Assembly: GCA_965224535.1 (NCBI GenBank)
Contig: CBDCZR010000007.1
Span: forward strand, 1-64,000
Direction of reading: 5' to 3'
Length of the DNA stretch: 64,000 bases
DNA from: JBCDHN01 sp965224535
GTDB taxonomy: Bacteria; Verrucomicrobiota; Verrucomicrobiia; Verrucomicrobiales; DEV007
A model generated the notes under the pieces. That model saw nothing but the letters and a program-made list of their open reading frames with translations, had not been told where the DNA came from and made no database searches. Shown piece after piece: positions 42,883 through 53,011 of the stretch. Position 1 is the first letter of the stretch, and each line of letters opens with the position of its first letter. A program made the translations under genes and the position numbers.

Positions 42883-43056
42883 GCCTTGGCGTTCTCTGTT
42901 TTGGTCGTCGTGATGAGGCTATCGCATTTCGTTGGCCGGGACAAAAAAATCTCCCGCCAAAATGCGCGCCATGCCGGCAGCGACGCGGAGCGTTTTTCGG
43001 GGTTGCCTTCGAGATTCCGTGTCCGAAACTCAGCCTTCACTCAGTCTCCTAGCATC

Positions 43057-43830
43057 ATGAGAACAAGCAAATCCCTCGCCCGCATTCGCTCCGGCGGAAT
43101 CATCCGCACCGCGGTGCTAGGGCACGTCATTCCGTCGTACATCTGCCACGCGGCGCGCGCCGGCTACGATTGCATTTGGCTGGATCTGGAACACCGCGGC
43201 ATGGACCAACGCGAGGTTCAATCGCTCCTGGCGCTCTTCCACCTCTTCGACATCGACTGCCTGCTGCGCGCGCCAACCCTGGAAAAAACCGGGCTCTACC
43301 GCTACCTGGAGGACGGCGCCACCGGGCTCATGATTCCCCACGTCTCAACCCCGGAGTTAGCCCAGCAACTCGTCCAAGCCGTCAAATTTCCGCCGCTCGG
43401 AAACCGGGGCATGGACAACGCCGGGCTGGACAGCGGCTACCGCGTCAATCCCGACTACCACGTCTTTGCGGAGTGGGCCAATCGGGAGACGTTTCTGACC
43501 GTGCAGATCGAAACCCCGGAAGCGGTCGAAAATTGCGAAGAAATCATCGCCATCGACGGCGTGGACATGATTTTCGTGGGGCCTGGCGATCTGGGATTGC
43601 GGCTGCGCCTGGCCGGCGACACGGATGGCTCGCAACTGGAGGCGGCGTTCAAAAAAATCGCCGCCGCGTGTGCCAAGCAGGGCAAACCGTGGGGTTGCCC
43701 CGCGATGAGCCCGGAAGACATGCAACATCGCAAGGACCAGGGGGCCCAACTGCTGGCGAACTTTGGCGAGTACCTTCACCTGCAGCGCGGGCTGGAAAAC
43801 GCCGTGCGGCAATTTGACGAGCTTTCATGA
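43057..43830 (+). CDS. HpcH/HpaI-family aldolase
   Basis: A 257-residue class II (metal-dependent) aldolase of the HpcH/HpaI family, which cleaves 2-keto-3-deoxy acid sugars or 4-hydroxy-2-oxo acids to pyruvate plus an aldehyde. Marks: YDCIWLDLEHRGMD (histidine base and neighbouring acid), GATGLMIPHVSTPELA, VQIETPEAVEN (metal-binding Glu), and DMIFVGPGDLGLRL (metal-binding Asp). Length fits. The frame is open upstream, but the ATG at 43057 matches the family start. It overlaps the ceramidase-like gene by 4 nt (ATGA). Confidence 0.87.
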   Translation: MRTSKSLARIRSGGIIRTAVLGHVIPSYICHAARAGYDCIWLDLEHRGMDQREVQSLLALFHLFDIDCLLRAPTLEKTGLYRYLEDGATGLMIPHVSTPELAQQLVQAVKFPPLGNRGMDNAGLDSGYRVNPDYHVFAEWANRETFLTVQIETPEAVENCEEIIAIDGVDMIFVGPGDLGLRLRLAGDTDGSQLEAAFKKIAAACAKQGKPWGCPAMSPEDMQHRKDQGAQLLANFGEYLHLQRGLENAVRQFDELS

Positions 43831-45326
43831 GCCCGGCGCGCCTCAGTTGCCTGCTTGCGATGCTGTGCTGGGGCGCGGGAGCCGTGAGCGCGGCTCCGTT
43901 GCGGGCAGGCGTCGCCAAGGTGGACATCACCCATCCCGAAGCCGACGCGGGTAGCAATCCGCTCTTCGCCAAGGCGCTGGTTTTGAGTGATGGAACCACC
44001 CACGCCGCGGTGGTGAGCATCGATGCGGTGGCGATCGCGGAAATCGGCTCGATTCGCGATCCGTATCTGGAAACGGTGCGCTCGCGGCTGGAGGCGGAGC
44101 TGAAAATCGCGCCCGGCAACGTGTTGATCAACGCCAGCCATTGCCACGGGGTGGTTTGCAAGGACGTTGCGGAGCGGACGATCCAGGCGGTGCGCGCGGC
44201 TTGGCAAAAACTGGATCCGGTCAAGGCGGGCGCCGGAGTTGGCCGCGAGGACCGGATCATGGTGAACCGGCGGCTCATTTTGAAGAGCGGCAAGCAGGCG
44301 GACGTGCGTCACGCTTACTCCATGCCGCCGGACGATGAAGTGGCCGCGGTAGGGCCAGTCGATCCGGAAATCGGCGTGTTGCGACTCGACCGGCTTGACG
44401 GACGGCCCCTGGCATTGGTCTACAATTTCGCCTGCCACCCCATCCAGGGAATCCCGAGCGGCGGCAACACCGCGGATTTGACCGGATTTGCCTCGACGGT
44501 GATCGAGGAAAACCTGGGTGAAGGCGCGATTGCGCTGTTCGTGCAAGGATGCGCCGGCGACATCAACCCCGCGCTCTATAAGGCGGTGGATCGGCCCCGC
44601 GACGCCGAGACGTTTGGGAATTTGTTAGGGCTCAGCGCGTTAAAAGCCGCCCGCGCCGTGGAATCCCGCGAAAACGCCGCGTTGGCCGTCGCCAACGAGC
44701 CGCTGATCTTGCCGCGAGCCGATCAAGGGCCGCGAATCGCCAGTTTGGAAGCGGAAATCGACACTCTGGTCGATTCGCTGAACGGAACGACGCTCAACCT
44801 CAAAACTTTCCTCCCGCTCTACGTGAAATACCGGACGTCGGGCGATTTTCCGTCGTACTACCCGGATGCCTACCTCCAGGACGAAAAGCTCGGCCGGGGC
44901 GATTGGAAAAAGCTGGACGAGACCAACCGCAAGAACATGGAGGCCTACATCCGCAACATCCGAATCATGGAGGAGCTGACGCGCAAGCAGATCAACCTGG
45001 CATTGCTGAAGCGCCACCAAACGCGCAACGCCGCGGCCGGTAAGACCATCGAGGTGGAGGTAGGCGGGCTGCGAGTTGGCGACTTTCGGCTGATCACCTT
45101 TCCCGGCGAGTTGACCGTGCAAATCGGGCTCAACATCAAGAGCGCCGCGCCGAATGAAACAACCTTCGTGGCCGGCTACACCAACGGCTACATCTACTAC
45201 GCGCCCACCGAGCAACAGCTCCTCAACATCGGCGGCGCCCAAGAAGACAGCGACTGTCTCCTCGCGCCGGGTTGGCAGGCGCTGTTCGAGGAGCGGGCGG
45301 CGAAGATTTTGGAAGAAATGCGGTAG
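43827..45326 (+). CDS. Neutral ceramidase-like secreted hydrolase
   Basis: A 499-residue exported protein with a signal peptide (to about residue 22) and the neutral/alkaline ceramidase-like fold: RAGVAKVDITHPE at the N-terminus, INASHCHGVVCK, FACHPIQG with TADLTGFASTVIEE, and FVQGCAGDINP (zinc-ligand region). In Planctomycetes and Verrucomicrobiota many such proteins sit in carbohydrate clusters and the real substrate is unknown. Coupled to the aldolase by an ATGA overlap, which points to a role in the same degradative pathway. Confidence 0.82.
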   Translation: MSPARLSCLLAMLCWGAGAVSAAPLRAGVAKVDITHPEADAGSNPLFAKALVLSDGTTHAAVVSIDAVAIAEIGSIRDPYLETVRSRLEAELKIAPGNVLINASHCHGVVCKDVAERTIQAVRAAWQKLDPVKAGAGVGREDRIMVNRRLILKSGKQADVRHAYSMPPDDEVAAVGPVDPEIGVLRLDRLDGRPLALVYNFACHPIQGIPSGGNTADLTGFASTVIEENLGEGAIALFVQGCAGDINPALYKAVDRPRDAETFGNLLGLSALKAARAVESRENAALAVANEPLILPRADQGPRIASLEAEIDTLVDSLNGTTLNLKTFLPLYVKYRTSGDFPSYYPDAYLQDEKLGRGDWKKLDETNRKNMEAYIRNIRIMEELTRKQINLALLKRHQTRNAAAGKTIEVEVGGLRVGDFRLITFPGELTVQIGLNIKSAAPNETTFVAGYTNGYIYYAPTEQQLLNIGGAQEDSDCLLAPGWQALFEERAAKILEEMR

Positions 45327-45395
45327 GGGGCAAGGGTGTGATCGAAGCTGAATGTCGCGGCAAAAGATTTTAGCTTCGGCCAGGTTTACGCCGGG

Positions 45396-45896
45396 TCATG
45401 TCCCGGAGGTGTAGACCGTTTCCGGCGATTCCAGCGACAAAAACGGATCGCCCGAGACGCGGCGCCCCTTCCCCCGCACGATGACCTTGTTGGGCTTGCC
45501 GCCGGCCATGTCCACGTCCATTTCCAGATCGAAAAATCGGGAGATTTCCTGCAAGATCTCCCGCCGGCTGATCGATGGGCGCACCAGGTAAAACAGCGAC
45601 GTGTTTTCCGGCAGGTTCACCAGTTCGTAGACGATGTCGGAGATGGGTTGCTGATCGAAAACCAGCTTCAACGGCATGTTTTCGTAGCGCACCTTGAAGC
45701 GCTCATCCATCCACTTTTCCAGCGGTTGGTAGCCGGTGTAGAGGAAGGAATTGCGGGAAACGGTTGGTGATCCGGCAGCGGAAGACTGGCCATTGTTGGC
45801 CCCTGACCCCGGGGGCGGCGGCTGGGGCGGGTGGGCGCAGCCCGAAATCAGCAGAATCGCGAGGCCACAAGCGAGGAGGTGAGAGAGGGGCTTCAT
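45396..45896 (-). CDS. Lipoprotein with secretin/TonB N-terminal-like domain
   Basis: A 166-residue lipoprotein: lipobox LISGCAH at residues 17-23, a proline-rich linker, then a small domain with PLKLVFDQQPISDIVYELVN and REILQEISRFFDLEMDV. This resembles the STN domain found in secretins and TonB receptors, which would let it take part in an outer-membrane complex. No such complex is adjacent. It is divergent from the SMP-30 gene, convergent with the ceramidase-like gene. Confidence 0.6.
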   Translation of the reverse strand: MKPLSHLLACGLAILLISGCAHPPQPPPPGSGANNGQSSAAGSPTVSRNSFLYTGYQPLEKWMDERFKVRYENMPLKLVFDQQPISDIVYELVNLPENTSLFYLVRPSISRREILQEISRFFDLEMDVDMAGGKPNKVIVRGKGRRVSGDPFLSLESPETVYTSGT

Positions 45897-46022
45897 GTGA
45901 GGGAGTTGGGCTCTGTCAGTGTGGGAAGAGCACCGGTCAAAGTCAATCTCGATTTCCCGATAATTAACCGGATCGAATGAGTGCTTGCCAGGTTTTCGTT
46001 CCCACCCAATGGTCCCGGAACC

Positions 46023-46895
46023 ATGCCCGCGACGACACCCGAGCCCGTTGGAAGTTACGTTTCAAGTTGGGGAGAAGGCCCCATGTGGTGGCAGGACCGT
46101 CTCCTTTATGTGGACATCGAAAGCCACAAAGTGATTCGATTTGACCCCAAATCCGGCGCTGAAGAGGTTTGGGACGTGGGCGAGCGGGTGGGGACGGTGG
46201 TTCCGCGGCAAAATGGCGGGCTGGCGATCGCCGGGGACAACGGGTTTGCCTTTCTGGATCCGGAAACCGGCGAAAAATCGCCGATTGCCGATCCGGAGCC
46301 TGACAAAAAGCCGCAAAACCGGTTCAACGACGGCAAATGCGATCCCGCGGGCCGGTTTTGGGCCGGAACCTACAGCACGGTGAAAAAGACCGGCGACGCG
46401 TGGCTTTATCGCCTGGATCCCGACCTCAGCGTGCACGAAACCGTTTACGGTCCGGTGACGACATCCAACGGAATTTGCTGGAACGCGGCGGCGGACACCC
46501 TGTTTTACATCGACACGCCGACCAAGGTCGTCCTGGCCTTCGATTTCGACAACGCCACGGGCGAAATTTCCAACCCGCGTCCGGTCATCGACACCCAAAA
46601 ACTGGGAATTGCCGGTTCGCCTGACGGAATGGCCATCGACGCGAACGAAAACCTGTGGGTCGCCATTTGCCACGGCGGGTTGGTGCTCTGTTTCGACCCG
46701 CAAACCGGCTCGGCGCTGGAACGGGTGAAATTTCCGTGCATCGAGACAACAGCGCCGGCGTTTGGCGGGCCGGATTTGGCCACGATGTTCGTGACAACCG
46801 GGATCAAGCCGAATTCCGGTGAGGCGCTGGGTGGGCGGCTGTTTGCGGTTGACGTTGGGGTTTGCGGTCAGGCCGGATTCGCCTTCGCGGGCTGA
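46023..46895 (+). CDS. SMP-30/gluconolactonase family protein
   Basis: A 290-residue six-bladed lactonase of the SMP-30/regucalcin family, hydrolysing sugar lactones. Metal ligands are recognisable in SWGEGPMWW (Glu), RFNDGKCDPAGRFWAG, TTSNGICW (Asn) and GSPDGMAID (Asp). The frame is open to 45981, but the ATG at 46023 gives the usual start. It fits sugar-acid catabolism together with the aldolase at 43057. Its 3' end overlaps the reconstructed 3' end of ccsA on the other strand. Confidence 0.87.
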   Translation: MPATTPEPVGSYVSSWGEGPMWWQDRLLYVDIESHKVIRFDPKSGAEEVWDVGERVGTVVPRQNGGLAIAGDNGFAFLDPETGEKSPIADPEPDKKPQNRFNDGKCDPAGRFWAGTYSTVKKTGDAWLYRLDPDLSVHETVYGPVTTSNGICWNAAADTLFYIDTPTKVVLAFDFDNATGEISNPRPVIDTQKLGIAGSPDGMAIDANENLWVAICHGGLVLCFDPQTGSALERVKFPCIETTAPAFGGPDLATMFVTTGIKPNSGEALGGRLFAVDVGVCGQAGFAFAG

Positions 46896-49242
46896 GAATC
46901 GAGCTTGCCGCGCAGTTTCACCCACCCGGCCAAAGCCGAGCACGGCGGCCTCGATCAGCCAAAACGTCAGCAGCGTGTTCATGATGCCCTGCGAGAAGCC
47001 GTAGGTGTGCAAGCCCACGCCCAGCGCGTTGGTGCCGAACCAACTGAACGTGATGATGATGCCCAGGATGATGGCGCAGACGTTGATGCCCAAATCGCGG
47101 ATGTAGCCGCCCATCCGCGCGTGCAAGATGAACCAGCGTCCACAGCACGATCATGAGCGCGCCGTTTTCCTTGGGATCCCAGCCCCAAAAGCGGCCCCAG
47201 CTGTAATTCGCCCAAATTCCGCCCAAAACCGTGCCCACCAGCGAGAAAAAGAGCGAAAAACAGGCGACGCCGTAGACGATGCGGGTCAGCGAGCGGTAGA
47301 GATCGCGGTTGCGGACGTCGATGTTGAAGGCCTGGCCGAAAATGTAGAAATGCGCCGCCAACGCCGCCAGCAATCCCGCGCAGTAGCCCACGTTGATGGT
47401 GGTGACGTGGATCCAGAGCCAGAAATTCGTGTCGAGCACGGCTTCCAGCGGCGACATCGTCTCGGAGGTGTTGATTTCGCGAAAGGGACCGAGCAAAAGC
47501 GCGCAAACCATGGCCAAAATGACCCCGGCGGAGATGGCGATGCGCTTGCGGGTCATCGCCTCGATGACCAGGCTGAGAAAAAAGCCCACCGCGCCGATGA
47601 ACAGAAAGGTGTCGAACAAATTGGTGATGGGCGGGCGCATTTGGATGATCATCCGCAGCACGATCATCAGGATCATCAGCCCGGCGCCGATCGAGCCCAA
47701 AACCTGCGTCGTGCGCAGCGAAATCGTCCCAAATTGCGAGTAGGGCGAGATCCAGATGAGCCCCAGCACGGTGAAGGCCAAAACCAGGAAAACTTTGGCC
47801 ATCATCTCGTAACCCGGCCTCGCGGTAGGCGATTTCCATCCCCACGGAGCGCATTTCGCCCCGCGCGTCGGCCTCTTTTTCGATAAAACCGCGAAATTTG
47901 CCAATTTCCGCCTCAAAACCGGCGGATTCGCCCTTGGACGCGGCAACCAGCGCTTCCAGCATTTTCAAGCGCTCGATCGCCCACGGCCGGATGTTCCTCG
48001 CTTTCGACCGCCAGGCGGACCAAATCGCCCGGAGACTTCCAAACGGAGACGTTGACGTCCTGGGTAACATCGAGCAAATCGTGGAATCGGCTAACCAGCG
48101 AGTTAAGCGCCGCACTGTCCTCGATTCCCACCTTGCGCAGGTATCGCGGCAGCTTTGCTTTCGGACGCCGCATCGCATCGGACAGGCTTTCGTCCAGCCG
48201 GCGGATGGTTTTGGCCAAATCGTGCCGGTGGATGAAGAGGTGGTTGATTTGATCGCCAATTTCCGCCTCCGCGTCGAGCGGCTCGATCGCCTGAAATTTG
48301 CCCGAACAGCTCGTAGTTTTCGCGAAAATCCGCCACGCTCTCGAAATATTCGCCCACCACCTCTTCCCCGGCGTAAGTAGGCGGAAAAAGGGCCATTCCA
48401 CGCCCAAAAGAGCCGTAGAGAAACGCCAGCCGCATCAGGTTGCGCACCTTGGCGTCGTCCTCGCTCGTCGGCACGGAGGAGGGCATCGCCATTTGTTGCA
48501 GGTTGCTCCACGGCATCTCCGGGATGACCTCCAGCATCTCGCTGGTGGTGGTCAGCTTGGCCATCTCGATGGTTTCGGGGTCGAGCAAATCAGCGTTCAA
48601 AATTCCCTCCGGATTGGCCGGGAGCATGACGCTGGCCAAAAACTCGAACTTGTTGACCCGGTTGGCGAGGAGAACGACCTGGCTCTCCACGGTTTCCAGG
48701 GTTCCGGATTCGTTGGCGCGCAGCCGTTGCGCTTTTTCGTTCAACTCGCGGGCTAGCTCGAAGAGTTTGCGGCGATTTTGCTCGCGCGGGAACAAATCCT
48801 CGTAGCTGTAGTAATCGCGCTTCAATTTTTCCACCGCGCCGATGGTGGTGACGGCATCGGAGTCATCGACCACGAAATTCGGCAATTCCCGGGCCACTTT
48901 CGGGCGAAAGAGCACGTCCAGAATCCACTGGCTGTGGGGCACCTTGGTTTTTTCGCCATCGGCGTAAAATTTGACGTTGGTTTTCGAGCGCAACCCTAAC
49001 AGCTCAAAGTAAGCCAGCGACGTCATCGGTTTGACCCGGCCTTCGTGCTGAACGGGGATTTTCAGGAACTCTTCCGCGGCTCCGTCGCTCCAGGCGGCGT
49101 AGGAATCCAGCTCGTTCATCGGCTTGCCGGGCATGAGCTTGCGGATGCCGGAGAGGGCCAGCAAAACGGCGAAAATCGCGGCAAAAATCAGCAACCGCTT
49201 GCGGTGAACGGGATCGAGATTGAGGTCGAAGGGCAGTTTCAT
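46868..49242 (-). pseudogene. ccsA: CcsA/ResC-type cytochrome c biogenesis protein, five frameshifts
   Basis: System II haem-delivery protein, here with a roughly 400-residue N-terminal extension. Pieces in order: MKLPFDLNLDPVHRKRL with one membrane helix, a soluble part, then the CcsA core with the tryptophan-rich haem loop (GRFWGWDPKENGAL), TINVGYCAGLLAALAAHFYIF and HARMGGYIRDLGINV, ending WVKLRGKLDSQPAKANPA. The protein is continuous only if single extra bases are dropped near 48295 (GGG), 48005, 47815 (GGTTA), 47130 (GGTTC) and 46922 (GGG); all five shift the frame the same way. The start overlaps the upstream gene by 4 nt (ATGA). Because this gene is normally essential for c-type cytochromes, insertion errors in the sequence are more likely than decay. 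Confidence 0.82.
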
Positions 49243-50018
49243 GGCTGGTTGTCCGATTGGGCGAGTTTTTGGCGGAGTTCCTCCAGTTCCGCGGTGATTT
49301 TTGCGAGTTGCTCGTCCTTTTCCGCGAGCTGCTGGGCCGGCAATTTCAGCGCCCTCCCGGTCTTCCGGTCGTAGAGCGTGAACCTCGACCGCATTGACTT
49401 TGCCTTGATTTTCAGGCCGATTTCCGGCAGGTGCAAAAATCCCTTGGAATCGGCCTTCTGCAGCTTTCCGTCCGGCCCCCACGCCCTCACTTTGACCCAT
49501 TTGCTGACGTTGCCTTTGGCATCCAACTGATCGATCACGAGGTGGCGCTTGACGCCGTATTGGATGAAAATGTCCTTGGTCGCGCCAACGTCTTCGTCCG
49601 GCTCTGACGGCACTTCCATGGTCACCACGGGCGCGGGACGCTGATCCAAATACCACGCCGTGGGCGGCGGCTCCTCGTGTTCCACCACCATTAAATCGGC
49701 GGCCTTGGCGTTGCGTTGCAACACGCCGTGTTTGTCGCGAAAAATCACGAAGACGTCGTGCATCGCCATTTTTCCGATGGAATTCAGCACCGGGCGAATG
49801 AGCCGGCGCGTTTTGTCGATGATTGAATCGTGGGGACCTCCTTGCGGCATCAGTTCCTCCTCGGTTTGGTAGGCGTAGGGATCGGTATCCCAGTTTTCAG
49901 TGATGCAATCCGGTATCCAACCCGGGCGGTCCAAGGCTTGCGAATTTGGCTGGACGAGGGGAGGCGCCATGCCCTTAGCATGCTTGCGTTTTGAGGTGTT
50001 GGCAACCGGTGCGGGCAT
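49239..50018 (-). CDS. Hypothetical protein in cytochrome c maturation cluster
   Basis: A 259-residue protein of unknown function lying between the ResB-like and CcsA-like genes. No signal peptide or membrane segment is visible. Features are a central strand-rich part (KMAMHDVFVIFRDKHGVLQ, VSKWVKVRAWGPDGKLQ, FTLYDRKTGRALKLP) and a C-terminal coiled-coil heptad stretch (AEKDEQLAKITAELEELRQKL). Position and the 4-nt overlap with ccsA suggest a role with the Ccs complex; this is inference. Confidence 0.6.
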   Translation of the reverse strand: MPAPVANTSKRKHAKGMAPPLVQPNSQALDRPGWIPDCITENWDTDPYAYQTEEELMPQGGPHDSIIDKTRRLIRPVLNSIGKMAMHDVFVIFRDKHGVLQRNAKAADLMVVEHEEPPPTAWYLDQRPAPVVTMEVPSEPDEDVGATKDIFIQYGVKRHLVIDQLDAKGNVSKWVKVRAWGPDGKLQKADSKGFLHLPEIGLKIKAKSMRSRFTLYDRKTGRALKLPAQQLAEKDEQLAKITAELEELRQKLAQSDNQP

Positions 50019-50022
50019 GGCG

Positions 50023-51297
50023 TCAGGCGGTTTTCGAGCGCCGGGAGCGGTTGAGGTGATCGTTGAGCTTGATCACAAAATGCACGGCCAAACCCAGCCC
50101 GATGATCCACAGCGAATAGAGCGGCCAGTGGTCGGCCGGGTTGTTCCACACGGTAAATTGGGTGTAGTGCTGCCCCTGCCGGTTCGTGCCGAACGAAGAC
50201 TGGAAGAACGTGTAGCCCTGGTAGCGCAGCGGGTGGTTCATCCAGATTTTCACCTTCTCCTCGATGGCGCTCCCGTCCGGCAGTGACTCGATTTTGGTCA
50301 CGTCGCTCTGGTAGTTGGCCGCGCGGCCCGTGCCAGGGTGAAAATCGACGTGAAACTCGTCCACCCGGATGTCGAACGGCACCACGAACTGGCGCTGCTG
50401 GAACTGGACGTTGAACTTTTTGCCGCCAAACGTCAGCGTGAGCGGCCGGGGCGGGATAAACTCCATTTCCCGGTTCATCCCGGTATGACCGATGAGGATC
50501 GCTTCGAGCGGATCGCCGTCTTTGGGCGCGAATTTGGCGTAGAGGCCGGGGATGTTTTTCTCGTTGGTTTTGATGCGATCCATCGAGTAGAGCACGTGGC
50601 CGTCCACCTCTTTCAGCCCCTTGTCTTGGGTCACCGGCAGGTTTGCGGGCAGAGGATTTCCGTTGGGCTCATAGTGCTCCACCACCAGGTCGAACGGCAG
50701 CGTGTCGCTGGTGAATTTGCGAGGGCGCGTCTTTGCCCGGCGCACGTCGCGGAACTGCTCGTAGGGGATGACGAGCGCTTCGGTTGCCTTGCCTTCTTCG
50801 TCCAGCGGGATGACTTCGAGCTGCCAATCGTGATGCGCGCTGACGCGGTTCGATTTTTGGCCCGGATACATCGCCATGTAGCCTTCCCAGGCGAAATGCC
50901 GGGTCACGAACGAGGCCAGGATCATGTACAAAATGCCGATGTGCGCCAAAAAAAGGCCCACCGTCTTTTTATTTCGCCGGATTTTGAGGATGGTCCCGGC
51001 CAGGATGTTGAAAAACAGGATGGGCATCAGCAAATACCCGCCCGGCATGAAAACCGGCCACGCAAACGGGATTTTGAAGCGCTCCATCGTCTCTTTGGGA
51101 ATCCAATCGCAAACCCAGAAGGAGTCGAAGTAGATGCGCTGAGAAAGGTAGAGCCCCTCGGATTCCTGGTTGAGCGTGCCGAAAAAGGTGAGCAACGTCA
51201 GCAGCAACAAAACCGCGGCCGCCAGCCCGTAGGAGGTGAGCAGGCCCAGGGCCAGTTTCGGCGCGTTTTCCCAGGTGAAGTCGAGTTTTTTGGCCAT
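50023..51297 (-). CDS. ResB-like cytochrome c biogenesis protein (Ccs1)
   Basis: A 424-residue membrane protein of the ResB/Ccs1 family, which with CcsA exports haem and attaches it to apocytochrome c outside the membrane. Hydrophobic helices lie near residues 15-40, 78-100, 110-130 and 390-415, flanking a large soluble loop (about 150-380) typical of ResB. Family-like phrases include LTFFGTLNQ near the first helix and LRYQGYTFFQSSF before the last. The stop lies 4 bp before the next gene's start, so the genes form one operon. Confidence 0.82.
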   Translation of the reverse strand: MAKKLDFTWENAPKLALGLLTSYGLAAAVLLLLTLLTFFGTLNQESEGLYLSQRIYFDSFWVCDWIPKETMERFKIPFAWPVFMPGGYLLMPILFFNILAGTILKIRRNKKTVGLFLAHIGILYMILASFVTRHFAWEGYMAMYPGQKSNRVSAHHDWQLEVIPLDEEGKATEALVIPYEQFRDVRRAKTRPRKFTSDTLPFDLVVEHYEPNGNPLPANLPVTQDKGLKEVDGHVLYSMDRIKTNEKNIPGLYAKFAPKDGDPLEAILIGHTGMNREMEFIPPRPLTLTFGGKKFNVQFQQRQFVVPFDIRVDEFHVDFHPGTGRAANYQSDVTKIESLPDGSAIEEKVKIWMNHPLRYQGYTFFQSSFGTNRQGQHYTQFTVWNNPADHWPLYSLWIIGLGLAVHFVIKLNDHLNRSRRSKTA

Positions 51298-51302
51298 GGA
51301 GG

Positions 51303-51953
51303 TTAACGCTGAGCTTTCAACCCCAGCGAGGCGGTGAATTCGTGAAATTTTTCCTCATTTTCCTCCACCACGGCGCGCGGGCCGGTCATTTTGACAAAAA
51401 ACGAGCGCCCGAATTCCGGCAACGACAAGATGATGCCGACCAAGCGGTAATTCGGCTTGGATTCGCTCTCTCCGAACCCTTTGAAATCGCCGTCGATCGT
51501 CACCAAATGCGCCGGGATGCCAAAAAGCGTGCCCATTTCCAGCTTGGCCAGATCGTCCTCGGAAAGCGGCTCGCGGCCCATTTGTTTGCGCCAGCGGTTG
51601 ACGTTGTCAGCCAGCGAACCGCCGGCGCGAATCACGGAAACTTCGCCCGCGTCTCCCTCGCCAAAACGCAGGTCCACATCGCGCATCCCGCTGGCCTCCA
51701 GCTCCTTCCACCCCTCCGGCACGGTGTAATCGATGCCCGGCGCGCCCTGGGGCTTCGCCTGATCTTCCGCCGCGCGAATCATGGCGTCCGTCCCCAGCCG
51801 CTCCGCGGTCTCCAGGTCCACCTGAGGCTGGCGTTCTTCCCGGGACAATGCACGCCGGTCGGCGATTTCCACGACCGCCGGGGGACCGCACGAATTTAGC
51901 GCCGCCGCCAGGGCAAAAACGGCGAGAAGGATGGTGATTCGGCCCGAATTCAT
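51303..51953 (-). CDS. Hypothetical lipoprotein in cytochrome cluster
   Basis: A 216-residue lipoprotein (lipobox LNSCGPP at residues 19-25). The mature part has VPEGWKELEASGMRDVDLRFGEGDAGEVSVI, an arrangement seen in conserved verrucomicrobial proteins without known role. It overlaps the upstream cytochrome gene by 4 nt (ATGA) and lies 5 bp before the ResB-like gene, so it is part of the operon. Confidence 0.6.
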   Translation of the reverse strand: MNSGRITILLAVFALAAALNSCGPPAVVEIADRRALSREERQPQVDLETAERLGTDAMIRAAEDQAKPQGAPGIDYTVPEGWKELEASGMRDVDLRFGEGDAGEVSVIRAGGSLADNVNRWRKQMGREPLSEDDLAKLEMGTLFGIPAHLVTIDGDFKGFGESESKPNYRLVGIILSLPEFGRSFFVKMTGPRAVVEENEEKFHEFTASLGLKAQR

Positions 51954-52975
51954 GCGTTTGTCGCCGCGGGACTGGCGTCGGCTTGCTCGCCCTCGGCTTC
52001 AGCCTCCGTTTTCGCCTTCAATTCGGCCAATATTCGCTCGATTTCCGCGTCCTTCTTCGTCTCGCCGACTTTCATCTCCTGCGTGCCGCCTTCGTTGATC
52101 CACCAGCCCAGCAGCGCGATTTCATCCGGCGTCATGTGCTCCCGGTCGCCGGGCGGCATGAAATCGTCGTCGTCCGGATCGATGGTGACGCGAAAATACA
52201 GCTCGCTGTCCTCCGCATCGCCGGGAACCCACTCCTGGTCGGTGATGTCGCCGCCCTTGGCCAGCCACGCAAAGCTGTCCATCCGCAGGTCGCCCTTAAT
52301 TTTGTCCTCATTGTGGCACTCGGTGCATTTGTCGTCGAAAATCGGCTGGATGATGTCGTCGTAGATCGACCAATCTTCCATGCTGATGCCCTTGTCCGCG
52401 GCGCTCAGCTCTTCTTTCGGGTGGCCGAGAAACGGCTTCAACTGATCCGGAGCGTATTCGGACAAGTAGGTGTTGGTGTGGACCATGTTTCCGCCAAAGT
52501 GGCTGGAAATGCCGATCAACACCAGATTGCCCAGCAAGACTAGCAAGAGCAAAAACGACCAGTTGCACACCTTCAGGATGAGCGAGAGCACTCCCAGCGC
52601 CACCACGCCAAATCCCGTCCACATGTGCCAAAACATGTTCCGGCCCTCGGTTTGCTCGCCCACCATCAGCAAATAACCGGCAATCGTCGCCGCCGCCGCC
52701 CCCAGCGTCCCGAACCACAGCATTGGCAAGGTTTGGTGCTGCCAACCCGAGCAAATTCCCATCCGGCCGAGCATTTCCACGAAAAACGCGATGCAAAGCA
52801 AGCCGATGGGCACGTGGACGATGAGAATGTGGAAGCGGCCCAAAAAGATCGCCTCGGCCCATTCTCCCTCCCGCTCGCCGCCCAGCCCGATCCACAGGAC
52901 CAGCAGGCATAGCAGCCAGCCGATCCCGATGAGCAGGGCGATCGCGATTCGGTTGTCTTTGGCGTTAGCGCTCAT
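51950..52975 (-). CDS. Membrane-bound planctomycete-type c-type cytochrome
   Basis: A 341-residue protein. The first half has five or six membrane helices (IAIALLIGIGWLLCLLVLWIG, FHILIVHVPIGLLCIAFF, GTLGAAAATIAGYLLM and others). The second half is a cytochrome c domain of the PSCyt type with the haem motif CTECH and a methionine-bearing DFMPPGDREHM loop as possible sixth ligand. The ATG at 52975 was preferred; one 12 codons upstream is also in frame. First gene of the ResB/CcsA operon, so a likely client of that haem-attachment system. Confidence 0.82.
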   Translation of the reverse strand: MSANAKDNRIAIALLIGIGWLLCLLVLWIGLGGEREGEWAEAIFLGRFHILIVHVPIGLLCIAFFVEMLGRMGICSGWQHQTLPMLWFGTLGAAAATIAGYLLMVGEQTEGRNMFWHMWTGFGVVALGVLSLILKVCNWSFLLLLVLLGNLVLIGISSHFGGNMVHTNTYLSEYAPDQLKPFLGHPKEELSAADKGISMEDWSIYDDIIQPIFDDKCTECHNEDKIKGDLRMDSFAWLAKGGDITDQEWVPGDAEDSELYFRVTIDPDDDDFMPPGDREHMTPDEIALLGWWINEGGTQEMKVGETKKDAEIERILAELKAKTEAEAEGEQADASPAATNA

Positions 52976-53011
52976 GAGCCGTTTCTTAGCAGGGGAACGG
53001 GCGCGGCTCAA

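Noticed and set aside
42718..43056. Upstream extension of the aldolase frame
   Set aside because: The additional 113 codons lie opposite the small minus-strand gene and have no family match; the ATG at 43057 fits the family start.
46868..49242. Programmed frameshifting in ccsA
   Set aside because: The five sites share no slippery heptamer or common downstream structure; insertion errors explain them more simply.
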